DNA of 64,000 nucleotides from Casuarina equisetifolia (lineage: Eukaryota; Streptophyta; Magnoliopsida; Fagales; Casuarinaceae). The stretch lies in NCBI GenBank assembly GCA_028551475.1, contig CM052356.1, positions 17,759,884 through 17,823,883 on the forward strand, given 5' to 3'. The notes beneath the pieces were generated by a model that made no database searches, had not been told where the DNA came from, and saw only the letters and a program-made list of their open reading frames with translations. Both the position numbers and the translations under genes were made by a program. This document shows positions 13,726 through 26,222 of the stretch, one piece after another; position 1 is the first letter of the stretch; the number at the start of each line of letters is the position of its first letter.

Positions 13726-16700
13726 ATGGCCCAAATGAAGAAGACAACCCATTTTGTCAGATTTTCCATATTCTTCTTCTACTACATAAGCATGAGCAAG
13801 ACATTGCTGGTTTCCTCTCTCTCACCTGATGGAAAGGCCCTTCTCTCCCTTCTCTCTGGAGCTGACCTTTCTGCCAAAGCATCGTCTTCTGTTCTTTCTT
13901 CGTGGAACACTTCAAGCCCGACGCCATGTTCATGGCAAGGCATCACTTGCTCTCCACAATACAGAGTCATCTCCCTCTCTCTTCCCAACACATTTCTCAA
14001 CCTTTCCTTTCTTCCCGCAGAGCTTTCCTCTCTATCATCACTGCAACTCCTCAACCTCTCCTCCACAAACGTCTCTGGAACCATACCCCCTTCGTTTGGC
14101 CTACTCACTCATCTTCGCCTCCTTGACCTCTCATGCAATTCCCTCTCCGGTTCCATCCCTCCAGAACTCGGCACCCTCTCTTCCCTCCAATTCCTTTTCT
14201 TGAATTCTAACAGATTATCTGGAGGGATTCCTCAGCAGCTTGCTAACCTTACCTCACTCCAAGTTCTTTGCCTTCAAGACAATCTTCTTAATGGGTCAAT
14301 ACCATCACAACTAGGCTCTTTGGTTGCCCTCCAACAGTTTCGAATAGGGGGTAACCCATACCTAACTGGAGATATTCCTGCACAGCTAGGACTACTCGCC
14401 AATCTCACAACATTTGGCGCCGCGGCAACTGGCCTTTCTGGTATGATACCATCAACATTCGGGAACTTGATCAATCTCCAGACATTGGCACTTTACGATA
14501 CTGATGTATCGGGTTCTATACCGCCTGAGCTTGGGCTATGTTCTGAGCTGAGTAACTTGTATTTGCACCTGAACAAGCTTACTGGTTCAATCCCTCCTCA
14601 TTTGGGTAAGTTGCAAAAGCTCACTAGCTTGCTTCTTTGGGGCAATTCACTATCCGGATCAATCCCAGCTGAGCTTTCCAATTGTTCATCACTTGTGGTT
14701 CTTGACACCTCTGCCAACTATCTTTCTGGAGAAATCTCGGGTGACTTGGGGAAGCTTGGGGCTCTTGAACAGCTTCATCTGTCAGACAATGTTCTTAAGG
14801 GAAGTATACCATGGCAGTTGAGCAATTGTACAAGCCTCACTGCTATTCAGCTTGATAAGAATCAGATATCAGGTACCATTCCATGGCAGATTGGTAAGCT
14901 GAAGTACTTACAGAGCTTTTTCTTGTGGGGTAATTCGGTTTCCGGAACCATACCATCTTCGTTTGGTAACTGCACAGAACTCTACGCGCTTGACCTTTCC
15001 AGAAATAAGCTTACAGGGTCCATACCGGAAGAGATTTTCAGTTTGAAGAAGCTGAGCAAGCTTCTGCTTCTGGGGAACTCATTATCAGGAGGATTGCCTC
15101 GAAGTGCTGCCAATTGTCAGTCTCTAGTGAGATTGAGGCTTGGAGAGAACCAGCTCTCAGGTCAGATTCCAAAGGAGATAGGTCAACTTCAGAATCTTGT
15201 CTTTCTTGACTTGTACATGAACCATTTCTCAGGTGGACTTCCAATGGAGATTGCCAACATCACGGTTCTTGAGCTGTTGGATGTGCACAACAACTACATT
15301 ACTGGGAAAATCCCCTTTCAGCTTGGAGATCTTGTGAATTTAGAGCAGCTTGATCTGAGCAGAAACAGCTTCAACGGTGAAATTCCTTGGAGCTTTGGGA
15401 ACTTCAGTTACTTGAACAAGCTCATTCTCAACAATAATCTATTGACAGGTTCAATCCCGAAATCCATAAGGAACTTGCAGAAACTCACACTTCTGGATTT
15501 GAGCTACAACAGTCTCTCTGGTGCAATTCCACCTGAAATCGGTTATGTGAAAAGCTTGACTATCAGTTTGGATTTGAGCTTCAATGGTTTTACAGGGGAA
15601 ATTCCTGGGACAATGGCGTATTTGACCCTGTTACAGTCACTAGATCTTTCCCATAATATGCTTTATGGGAGAATAGAAGTTTTGGGTTCCTTAACTAGTC
15701 TAACCTCCCTTAATATTTCCTACAACAATTTCTCAGGTCCAATTCCCGTGACACCTTTCCTCCGAACTCTGTCTTTGAATTCATACCTTCAAAACCCAAA
15801 TCTTTGCGAGTCCCTTGATGGCTCCACGTGTTCTTCAAGTTCAAGCCGAAGAAATGGATTGACATCTTCCAAAACTATAGCTCTGATTTCAGTTGTTCTC
15901 GCTTCAGTAACCGTTCTACTTCTTGCATCGTGGATTCTAATAAGGCGTAATCACAGGTATGTGGTAGAGAAATCTTCAGGAGCATCACCAACTTCATCTG
16001 GGGCTGAAGATTTCTCTTATCCATGGACTTTTATCCCATTTCAAAAGCTAAACTTTAGCATTGACAACATACTGGATTGCTTGAAAGATGAAAATATTAT
16101 TGGGAAAGGCTGCTCTGGAGTTGTCTATAAGGCAGAAATGCCCAATGGAGAGTTGATTGCAGTGAAGAAGTTGTGGAAAACAAAACAAGAAGAAGCAGTG
16201 GACTCTTTCGCAGCAGAAATTGAAATCCTTGGGCACATTCGGCATAGGAACATTGTGAAGCTGCTGGGTTACTGTTCCAATAGGAGTGTCAAGCTACTTC
16301 TCTACAATTACATTTCAAATGGCAACCTACAACAGCTTTTGCTGGGGAACAGGAACTTGGATTGGGAAATTAGGTATAAGATTGCAGTTGGGTCAGCTCA
16401 GGGTCTTGCTTATCTGCATCATGATTGCGTGCCACCAATTCTTCACAGAGATGTTAAGTGCAATAACATACTTTTAGATTCCAAGTTCGAGGCTTATCTA
16501 GCAGATTTTGGTCTAGCAAAACTGATGAACTCCCCGAACTATAATCATGCAATGTCAAGAGTAGCTGGATCTTATGGTTATATTGCCCCAGGCAAGTATT
16601 CTTGATCTTCACTTCCCCCGTTGCATTTATAGTGCTTACCTTATACGATGATCCAAAAATGATTATCCTTTGATAATTGGAAAGCCATATCATTTTTTTC

Positions 16701-17246
16701 TGCTTTGATTCAACCGGTTGTTACACAGAATCTTGTTTTGTATGGCATTAAGTTCTTTATGTTGCTGGACAAGAAGAAAGATCCTCCAGACCCATCACAT
16801 ATTCATGTTTTATCAACTGCATTGTCAATATAATTTCTAATGATATCTCAATCAACAATGCAGAATATGGATACACCATGAACATAACAGAGAAGAGCGA
16901 CGTCTACAGCTACGGGGTGGTACTGCTGGAGATTTTAAGTGGACGTAGCGCGATTGAGCCCCAAGCGGGTGACGGGCTCCATATCGTTGAGTGGGTGAAG
17001 AAGAAGATGGGGAGCTTTGAGCCGGCCGTATCGATTCTAGACTCAAAGCTCCAAGGCTTACCGGATCAAATGGTTCAAGAGATGCTTCAAACACTTGGTA
17101 TTGCTATGTTCTGCGTGAACTCTTCGCCGGCAGAACGGCCAACCATGAAGGAAGTGGTGGCTCTGTTAATGGAGGTGAAGAGCCCGCCGGAAGAATGGGG
17201 GAAGACATCTCAACCTCTGATAAAGCAGCCCTCAAATCAAAGTTGA
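13726..17246 (+). CDS. RGI5: LRR receptor kinase, RGI5/RGF1-receptor family (LRR-XI)
   Basis: Two exons (13726-16591 and 16864-17246) encode 1082 residues. Order: signal peptide (about 1-40), N-terminal LRR cap with a CSWQGITC motif, a long run of plant LRRs (LxxLxxLxLxxNxLxGxIP) to about residue 690, one membrane segment (about 717-740), and a cytoplasmic Ser/Thr kinase (about 791-1065). Visible kinase features: GKGCSGVVYKAE loop, lysine K814, HRDVKCNN with D909, DFG with D927, and SYGYIAPEYGYT across the splice junction. It is an RD kinase with all key residues. The sequence strongly resembles Arabidopsis AT1G34110 (RGI5), one of the receptors for sulfated root meristem growth factor peptides (family knowledge). 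Frames reaching further upstream lack an ATG, so the ATG at 13726 is used. The single intron has a GC donor. Confidence 0.93.
16592..16863 (+). other. GC-AG intron of the RGI5-like gene
   Basis: The kinase motif APEYGY requires joining G16591 to A16864. The intron therefore starts GCAAGT and ends GCAG. The donor (AG/GCAAGT) matches the plant GC-AG consensus well. No GT donor nearby would keep the conserved kinase sequence. Confidence 0.88.
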
Positions 17247-17965
17247 TTTCTTTTTTCGATTTCTCTTTTTGTTTTCCTTTTCCTTCCAGGGGTTTCAATG
17301 ACTGGATTTCCTTCTTATCCCGAGATGAGAAGAAATGCTTGATGTTAGTGTGGGAAATGAGGAAGAAGCTTAGTGCAGTAGCTCTGTTGAGTTTGGATGC
17401 TGGTCTTTGGCTTGTACAGTTCAAAAAATGAATGTAGTTGACTCTGCTTCATTTTAATCATGCTCCACAGTTCCTGTTCTGCTAAAATCTTCATCAAAAT
17501 GGTCTCTTGCCGTGTGATTTCCTTGTCATTTTTCATGTTACCATCGATAGTTGAATATTTGGCTGAATTGTAAAGTAATTACCTATTTTTCTGCAATTTG
17601 GCTGCTTTCTTTAAACAAGTTCTTCCTGGTTTCTGAAATTTTGAAACAAAGTGTTTAAAAATGATTCAACTTCGAAGGAATACTTAAATAGATTAAAAAA
17701 GGATAATAGATTAACATATCCACAATGTGAGACTATGGCCTCATCTCTTTAGCTAAGAAAATCATCAATTTCAATGCATCATATGGTCTCAAATGTAGAA
17801 AATTACAAAAATTTAACTCATGAGTAAAAACTAATGAGATTAAGTAACAAAGATTTAGTAGATGTTGCATTTAAATGTGAACTTAGATATTATATTCGAA
17901 CATATTAGAATAATATTAAATTAAGATTAATAACGTAAGATAAATATTATTTTTATCCTATAAAT

Positions 17966-18076
17966 TTGTCCAAAAACAAATTCAATATGATATGAGAGTT
18001 AATACAAAACTATAGAAACTATTGTCCAAAAACAAATTCAATATGATACGAGAATCAATACAAAACTATAGAAACT
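17966..18076. repeat. Tandem duplication, period 56 bp, two copies
   Basis: Both units carry GTCCAAAAACAAATTC followed by an ATATGATA core and a TATAGAAACTA end. Only a few bases differ, so this is a recent local duplication in AT-rich DNA. Confidence 0.85.
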
Positions 18077-20706
18077 AAGCACCACCTGAACATATATGTA
18101 CTTTTGTGCAGGTCCTGTGCTGCTAGGATCAAAAGAGATGGTCAGAAATGAGGCCATGCTTCCATTCTCTCCCCACATGCCTTGCTCAGACATCAGATTT
18201 GTCTCCCATGTCTTCAAATCCTCTCCCCTGGACCATCCCCTCTTGATTTCTCAGAAGTCCTGGTCAAAAAGAGGACAAAACAGGATGTACACAGGTCTCC
18301 GCCAGGTTAAACTCATATTCTAATATAAAGTTAATCATTGCAACATGAAAAGATGGTACCACGCACATACACCGCCAACAGACACTGCAGGATCTATGAT
18401 TGATTCAATATGCTTCTCTTTTTGTTTGTTTGATATCATGCACAAAAAGATAAAGGCAAAGCCAGAAAACATTCAATCTTGTTTCTGAACTCCCATGGTG
18501 GGGAGGGTGCTTGAAAGGTAAACCCAATAGGCAGGCCTAGACAACCCACTTTCACTAGAAAGAGACCATGTCCCGTTCAGAGTAAATGGTCTCTTTTCTC
18601 ATTTTCTTTTTCAGTTGTTTCTTCTTTGGTCTTGTCTAGTCTATACTTGTCGGGCTTTGGCATTTAGGAAGAGGGAGAATTCTTATCCACTTGAACTTGC
18701 TTTTATTACAGCATAAAGAGTTCTAAAGACAGCTTTCTGTAAACAGGGGGGTATAAGTATTGGTGTAGGGAACTTGGAATAAGGTTATAGAATTCAAAAG
18801 AGAAAAAGAGATGACTTGGAATACAAAATTAGGCAAAAAAAATAGATTAAAAAACAGGCAGAGCAAAAATCATATGGTTAAAAGACTTGAAATGTGTGTC
18901 CATAAAGCCATTCCTTCTCTATTTCCTATGTCCTCCTCGTAGGCTTTCCTTTCCCAAGAAATCTAGCTTTTTACCCGTGCAGAACATGGACTTAGACCTC
19001 CCTTTAATTAATTATATATTGTTCATACAGGAAAAATGTGATTGGGTGTTAAAAGCGTCAAGTGTCTAACTTAATGATAACTCAAAAATTGAAGGTTTAC
19101 CTTTTTATTTAAATTTTACATAATGATCTTTTTTTTCAGTGTAAAATTTGTACCATAGACTAAAAGATTAAGCTATTGACAAATGTCTTATTTTTTTTCC
19201 CATGGACCAAAATGAGAGTCCATTTAGATGTAACATTCCTGGCCTGTCTACACCTGCTTAAAAGGATAAAATGTCTGACTATAGAGTGCAGGTACACTTG
19301 GGCTAAAGAGATCATGCTGATCTATGGGCAGAATAAGAACTGTGCAGAAATTCTTAAACATAAGATTACTGAACAAGTTCAAGGATTTCTTTGTTAATCT
19401 GAAGATGAGTAACCTAAATCTCCGTATTGCTTTTAGAAGACCTTATGTTGATGCCAAACACGTGACTCCATTGATCAAAAGTATGAATCACCAAAGGTCT
19501 AGTTATTTGATGCATACTGTTAACCACCAATTCCTTTCGAGTGATGCCATTTGATGCTTCAACATAATTGCCACATTCGACTGGCCATCCTTACTAAAAA
19601 GTACGTGCATACTGTATTTAAATCTTCAGATTTCTCTGAAGAAGTAGAAGAAGAAGAGAAGACAGTTATCATGCAGCCGAAGTGGATGTGATACCGCAAA
19701 GACAAACAACATCAACCCCATTCGTTTTTAAGATAGAGGCACAGTCGTGGTAACATAACAACCACACCTATGTTAAAAGACACAATTGGAGAACTCATTA
19801 CATCAGACAAAGATGTCTGAGTTCCAAGACAAGTAACATGTTGTTTACTTACAGGCAAAAGTACATAAAACATAATTGAGTCTAGGGGTTATGAATTTGG
19901 CAAAGAAGCAAGAAACCATGAAGGATGAAGAAAAAATCATTGTTTGCTAGCTGCTATCCTGGTGAGAGAAGGAAAATGCTACCGTGGAGGCTGTTAACCT
20001 CACCTTTAGAAGATCTTAAACATGATTACCCATCTTCTCAATGAATGTTTAAGACAATAAAAATTGGGACTAACTTCCATTTGAAAACTTCATAAAACAA
20101 AATTTTCTCCGTTTGATAACATCCAAAACTCTCCCTTTCTCATTGTGGACATCAAAGTATCCAGAATGAGAAAGGCAGGACAAAGTACATCTTTAAGCTC
20201 CTCGACTTGTCCCTTAAAGACAGGCATTCCACCTCCCGTTGTTCCCCACATGGCATTCCGTCACTTAGCAGCTTTGGCTGTTTCCGATGTTCTTATCACA
20301 CGCCTTCAAATCTTTCTTTTTCTTCTTTTCCCCACTTTGCAAAAACATAACAATATTTCTGCAGATCAAAATTCAAGTAAATCTAATCGTCAGACACAAG
20401 CTACCGTATAAATGAAAACATGAAGCGTTTTCTTATTCATCATGGGGGGAGTCAGAAAACAGCAATGCAACTAAAGGATGCCATACTTGAGATCACCGGT
20501 TCAAAAGAGGTACCTGACTCACCATTTTTTTAACCATTCAATCAATGAAAATCAGAATCATTCAACTACCTCCAAAGTATTTTCCCCGAGCTACTCTTTC
20601 GTTTAGATCTAACTTCAACCATAGAGTTTGAGAAAGAATATAATGAATCTATGCTATTACAGATCAAACTCCCACATTTACTACAGCCATCTTTTGCGAG
20701 CCCAAG

Positions 20707-20857
20707 TTTTAGTATAGTCCATCTCATGTGAGTGACAAAAGAAATTTTAGTATACTCCCCCTCAAGTGGATGACAGAGGAATTTTAGTATGGTTCATCTC
20801 AAGTGAGTGACAGAAGTAATTTTAGCATGGTCCATCTCAAGTGATTGACAGAAGAAA
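20707..20857. repeat. Minisatellite, four units of 37-38 bp
   Basis: Units start TTTTAG(T/C)AT at 20707, 20745, 20782 and 20820. They share a CATCTCAAGTGAGTGACAGA-like core. The units have diverged by several substitutions each. Confidence 0.85.
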
Positions 20858-23306
20858 TTGTTTCCATGGCTCTTATGAGGAACTCATGGGGTTGCTTCCA
20901 AACGGGTGAAATTGAAAAGCAAATCCACAAAAATGACCTTGGGAAAGCAAGAGAGCCATAATACTTAGAATTTAGTAAAAGTATTGTGAGTTTGCATGAA
21001 AACAATACTAATGAATTAAAGCTTTGGAAACAAAAAACGCTTAATGAATCTGAAGGTCTCCATGTAAGTGTTCAAATAGTTTCACGTTTAAATTCTTCAC
21101 CACCCCACAGTTTGAGTTTTGGACATGCCATGATGTGTGGAAGAAATTGATGGAATCTTTTACATGTCTTTATGGAAGGCTAAGGGTTTAGGAAATTTTA
21201 GAATCTTAAGGTTTAGAATATATGAATCTAAGGGCTGTTTCTTTAAGCAAATGGACCACTGAAAGCATGACGAAGTTTGTTGGAATGTGTCAACCATCAA
21301 TTAAGTCCTAATTATAAATCCAATGAAGATATTTATGAAGATTTTTTCCTTTTTTTTTTGGGTGGGGGGGCGGGGGGGTGCGTAACCACATTTATTCAAT
21401 TCTTAAATTACTATATCTAGGACTTCTATGAATCGCCACCATCAGGGTTCCTCCCGTTTCACCTTAAAGTTCATGTTTCAGGCCCCTCATTGAGGGGGAG
21501 TCCATGACCCAAAGTCCCACTGCCCAAACCCTGTGGACTCTCAGGACGGAGGACATTTGAAGCCCCATTCAACTTTATTGCAGTTTCTAAAAGTACACCA
21601 TTTTAAGAAGAATCTTCCAAAAACTACCACAAATCAAATCAGATTCTATAAAAACAATGGCCGGGATTCCATTTCAGATAGCTCGTTGCCATTGAAGGTC
21701 CAGAGGATAGATAGTCGAGATGATGGTGCTCAGCCCACTGATCAGTCGATGATTTAAGTTGCAGATTACCATTCAAACAATGCTGAGTAGAGGGAAGATT
21801 CGTGGCCTATTATCAAGAAATGAAAAGGCAAACCTACTCCTGTTACTGTCTAACAAATATCAAACAGGTGCAAATTGTCAACTGCATCAAATGTTAAAAT
21901 ATATCATCTCTTATGGAGTTGACAATAGTTTACAACCTTCAAATCTTTTTAATAGGGGAAAAATATAACTTTGGATTCTATACTCTGACTCTTAAGACAC
22001 TCTAGCTTGAAACCAGCAAAAGGGAAATGAAAGAAGCTGTTGAAGTTGAGAAGTCTCCATGGTAAGAGGTCCCCCTAACTAGCTCACTTCTACTTTCTGC
22101 ATAGCAACTATAGCATAATTCCAGTCAGCGTCATAGGAGAGTATCATCTTATATTAGCGACAAAGTAATCTATTCCTACAAACAGGACAAAATTTTAAAA
22201 CTTTTGTTATGATCAAGAGTGTCAGATCAGAGTGCCAAGAACCATAAGAGATACAAAATGTCAAGACCATAATTTGCAACAGCCATGTTCAAGATATAGA
22301 ATTCTTTTAAAGATTGTGGCCTTTCTTTAAGCTATATCAGCCTTGAGCTACACAAAACAAACAGCACCCATTAGCTGCTTAACCGTTAAATGGTGTAAAC
22401 AAGCAGACAAATAGCACCAAAGAACATATGGGGCAACCCTATTGTGTAGTTGCGAAGAAGCATATTACAAAAGTGAAGTTCCGGTTGCCATCAAAGAACT
22501 AGCTTTAGTTTTTTGGTTGATCAACGAGAAAATTTAGGTCCTTTGCACTAGGACAGAGGAAGATATGGTTTTCCAAATAATGTAATACCTGAAAAGTAGT
22601 TTAAACGTCTGATAACTTGCATGATAGATCAGCAATTTGGACCTAATATTGGTTAAAAGCATAGTCTGCTGGTGCGAATATTATGATCTACCGTCGTCAT
22701 TTTCCACTAGATCATTAGGACAACTTGAGCATGAGTTTATCCTTAAGTTACTCATTTCTTCTACAGTTGTCAGAATCAATAACCACCTTATTATATAATT
22801 CGGCTACGGCCAAGAAACCCTAACAATGATACTCGCAATAATCACCTTACTAAAGCTGAATGATACTTTCATACTGACTTAGCTCTAACAGTGACAAGCA
22901 ACATATGATCTATGGATGAATAAATATCTAAAAAGCATAAACCATTCAGGATATCCATTTCGAGCGGTTGTAATCATCTATAAAAACATAACAAACGTAG
23001 CTAAGTGGGAACGTAACAATTACGGAGAAACAAACCATGTGTTAATAATTTCCATAAACCATTCAATGCACTGCCAATTACAAATCCATCAATTTCAGAG
23101 TTAGCACCATCCAGTTTCAATAAAAAACAGAAATTATTTTTCAAAATTGGTCTCTTTTTTAACTAGAACAAATTGTCGCCGTAATCAGCAGCTCTTCACC
23201 TAAAGGATAAGGTTCCAAATTGTCCTCAACAAATACAAAGCCAAAAAAGAAGAAATTCAGCGGATCCAAATGAAAATTGGATAAAACTCCATTTCCACCA
23301 ACCTCA

Positions 23307-23831
23307 TTACTCATCCAACTGCTGAAGCTCTGCCTTCAGCTGCTCAATTTTCAATCCCATTGACCTCTGCAACGCCGCCCTTTCGCTCTCCGGTAACTTC
23401 GCCAATAGCCCCTCAAACATGTCCAACACTTCCTTCACCGCAGCCCGAGCACACTCAGCTTCCTCATTAAAATACACAGTCTCTTTGGACTCCATAGCCA
23501 TCTCTACCTCCTCTCTAGCTTCGGCGAACTTGAGGTTGATCATGTCCACCACTCTATTCTGTTCCGCCTTCGTTACTGAGTCACTGGTCTCAGCACTGTA
23601 CTTCCTCAACTGGGTCGGCGATTTCGAAAGACTTAGATGAGGGACATGGTGGAAACTTGAAGCAGCTGGAACGGCAAACTCCGGTCTTTGAAACAAAACC
23701 GAGGCCGAAAGGAGCTGAGCCGGAGCCGCTGCGAGCGAGTTAAGGGAAGATGAAGAACTGGGTTTCGGAAATAGTGGAAAAGGGCCTCCGGTAAACAATT
23801 TGCAGAGAGAAATTTGTAACCGTTGATGCAT
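23307..23831 (-). CDS. Conserved short plant protein, probably organelle-targeted
   Basis: One intronless frame of 174 residues. The start used is the first in-frame ATG at 23831; the frame is open upstream only through non-ATG codons. The first ~80 residues are rich in Ser, Pro, Ala and Arg with almost no acids, like a mitochondrial or plastid presequence. Residues ~90-174 are strongly charged and helical (AEQNRVVDMINLKFAEAREE, then KLPESERAALQRSMG) and end in a Leu/Glu coiled-coil-like tail (KAELQQLDE). I recognise this as a plant-conserved type but cannot name a function. A mitochondrial or chloroplast matrix or membrane-associated accessory protein is an inference. It is convergent with the RGI5-like gene, with about 6 kb between them. 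Confidence 0.75.
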   Translation of the reverse strand: MHQRLQISLCKLFTGGPFPLFPKPSSSSSLNSLAAAPAQLLSASVLFQRPEFAVPAASSFHHVPHLSLSKSPTQLRKYSAETSDSVTKAEQNRVVDMINLKFAEAREEVEMAMESKETVYFNEEAECARAAVKEVLDMFEGLLAKLPESERAALQRSMGLKIEQLKAELQQLDE

Positions 23832-25126
23832 TTTCACCCTTCCCGATTCTCTGCGACACAACCAGAGCAGAGGCGGTAGGAAGTGGCCTCGACCTCAACA
23901 ATGTATAGGCGTTCATGAAAAGCAACTTGTGGGCCTGGATCGGGCCCAAATCCTCTAGACCACAACAAATGGGTTAGGTTGTTCATTTCTTTTATTTTAT
24001 TTATCCAATTAGTGTAGTTGTTAGTTGACTTCATTCACCAGTTCTATCAAATTTTCACTTGAGAAGTGGCAACAGAGATCTATATCTGTTCATTTTACCC
24101 AAAAGCCAAAAACAAACCACAAAATTCAGCAAAGTAAGAGTGCCTTGCAGTAAAAATTAACATTAAACATAATAGTTTTTTGAATCTTAATATCATAATT
24201 TGATTTTCTTATTATTCATTTCTTAATTAAGGGTTTTAAGGACAAAAATAGACCTTCTCTAGTAGGATATCATAACATTTAAAAAGAATACTTTTCCCAT
24301 ATAACAAGTATTTTATTGTTGTATTATAAATGCTTAACATCCTCCTATATTGACCAATGATTTTAAAGAGGATATATGATATATTTCTAACAATTAGCAT
24401 TATTATCACTTTTTGAATCTAAGTATTCCTCAACTACTTTTAGGATAAACGCTAGATTCTGCTCATCTTTTTAAGAGGATATGAATTTAAATTTGCATTT
24501 TCTTTTTAAAGTGTAACTTGGTTTAGAAGCTCAATAAGCTAAGCTTTCCTCTTTTTATGTAGATACTCACTAGCAAAATGTCCTTTTTTGATGCAGACAA
24601 AGTTGATGAATACCTAGATTTAGAAACTAATTTTAAAGATGGAGATTTCTACTGCAACATGGTGACGAGCCATATCCAGATTCTCAAAATAAGGTCATCC
24701 CCTAAATGGATTTGACAAAAGAAACTTGTCATCCACAAGAAAGTGGTTGAGAGGGTTATAGTTTTTTACTAAACTTTGTCATCAGCAAGGAGCCAGTCTA
24801 AACTTCCATCTTCCTAATAAGTCAAGAGGTATTATTTTGCAAACACATTGTGCTAGAAGTTGCATGGCTAGTGCTTTGACGTTAAAATAAAGAAAGGGTT
24901 TGTACAAGAAGAAAAGAAGCAAAGAAAAGTCTACATCTCACGGAACAGGGGAGGTCAAATATTACCAAGACCACGTTCTTATCAACAATCACCAAAACCA
25001 CACTACTAACCCAAAAATCTGAAGCTAAACTCCAACGAATCTTCCTAATCCAGCAACCCCATTTGGGCAACAAGGAGATTATATAAATCCTTTCGGTTTC
25101 AGGCGTAACTCATCATCACACATCCC
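23832..25126. other. Divergent intergenic region
   Basis: AT-rich spacer of about 1.3 kb between two divergently transcribed short genes, so it should contain both promoters. A TATA-like element lies just before the right-hand gene. I see no RNA gene or repeat in it. Confidence 0.5.
25080..25088 (+). promoter_or_regulatory. Candidate TATA box of the small membrane-protein gene
   Basis: TATATAAAT lies 39 bases before the ATG at 25127. With usual plant spacing, transcription would begin only about 10 bases upstream of the ATG, giving a very short leader. This rests on position and sequence alone. Confidence 0.4.
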
Positions 25127-25507
25127 ATGGCTCGCCATCTTCCACTGATTCATCCTCTGCAAAGCACATTTCAGCTTGTCCTTGCGGTGATGTCTCTTCT
25201 TGTATGTGCCGTTGCGTTGCTCATGTGTGCTTCTCATTCCCGGAAATGGCGTCGAGGATGGAGGGCGTGTTATGGTTCCGGCTACGACGAACCTGTGATA
25301 GAGCTCAACGCTGATGGGTTGGTCCATGGTATTCAACCTGGGAATGGCAGTGAAAGCATGTTCAGTGGCGATCTCTCGCTGTGGAAGAAGAACATTCTGA
25401 TGGGAGGAAAGTGCGAGCTTCCGGATTTCTCTGGCGTGATAATCTACGACAACGATGGGAAAATCGTCCCTGCCAAAACCCCTCGCCCTTTACTCACCTG
25501 GAAATAG
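25127..25507 (+). CDS. Small conserved plant membrane-anchored protein
   Basis: One intronless frame of 126 residues starting in a CCATGG context. Residues ~12-34 form one hydrophobic segment (LVLAVMSLLVCAVALLMCA), followed by a basic stretch (HSRKWRRGW) that suggests a cytosolic C terminus. The rest is short and polar and contains a block I know from small plant proteins of unknown function: SLWKKNILMGGKCELPDF, then SGVIIYDNDG. A real gene is supported by the codon pattern, the good start and the conserved-looking C-terminal block. No biochemical function can be assigned. Confidence 0.75.
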   Translation: MARHLPLIHPLQSTFQLVLAVMSLLVCAVALLMCASHSRKWRRGWRACYGSGYDEPVIELNADGLVHGIQPGNGSESMFSGDLSLWKKNILMGGKCELPDFSGVIIYDNDGKIVPAKTPRPLLTWK

Positions 25508-26222
25508 TGAAGATATTAGCAGGACGCCTACTATGAAATATTATGTTCACTGTTGTTATAAAGCTCTTTACTGTTGCAAAAGTCAGGTCTTTAACATGTT
25601 TCGCGTGGAAATAAACTTGCCAATTCTTCACATGCAGGCTCCCTCGCTTTGCCTATGTCCTCAAGATGAATTCAACTTGTTATCGTTACTAAGAGATTAA
25701 ACGGATTTAATAGTAAACACGCATATCAGAACTCAAGAATATCAAAGATATTGTGATTGGGACAAGTCAGTTACTACATTGGCAAAGCAATAAGTGATTT
25801 TACTTACTTATTTATTTATTTTATTTCGAAGCTTTGATTAAAATTTCTCTTAGGACCCTTTTTTTTTTTTTTTTTTTCTTTTTCTTTCTTTAAGTCATTG
25901 TGCTAGCTCATCAAAACCAACATTCATAATATTTTCCAGAATCTTGTACTCAGCAAGAAAAGCTTCTCAATGATTCCTCAAGTCAGATATTTTGACTTCA
26001 TAACTAACAATTATCCTCTTGATTCCTCGTTTTTGAAAGAAAAGGGTGGTGGCTTCCATGTATCCCTGCTTTTCTGGTTCCTTCTCAAGTGCAGATATTT
26101 GCATAGGTACTTGTAAAACCCTGTAGGACTGGTATTATTACCAAAACAAATAATTCATATGTCAAACTTACATGAATGCTCAAAACTGAAACGGCAAATT
26201 TAATCCAAAATTTTAAATACAT
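25508..26222. other. Intergenic spacer, convergent gene ends
   Basis: AT-rich 3' flank of the small membrane-protein gene and of the RH39 gene, which converge here. It includes a long poly-T tract near 25859-25890. No gene is visible. Confidence 0.5.

Larger units (their letters stand above)
17247..23306. other. Gene-poor intergenic region
   Basis: About 6 kb without a supportable gene. It contains a 56-bp tandem duplication (17966-18076), a four-unit 37-38 bp minisatellite (20707-20857) and a T/G homopolymer tract near 21350-21380. Short open frames here show no domain and no coding bias that I could see. Confidence 0.5.

Noticed and set aside
13829-14203. Plus-strand frame within the receptor kinase
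   Set aside because: Shadow of the LRR coding sequence in another frame.
18096-18323. GC-richer stretch considered as a microRNA or small gene
   Set aside because: I could not find a convincing hairpin or match to a known plant microRNA.
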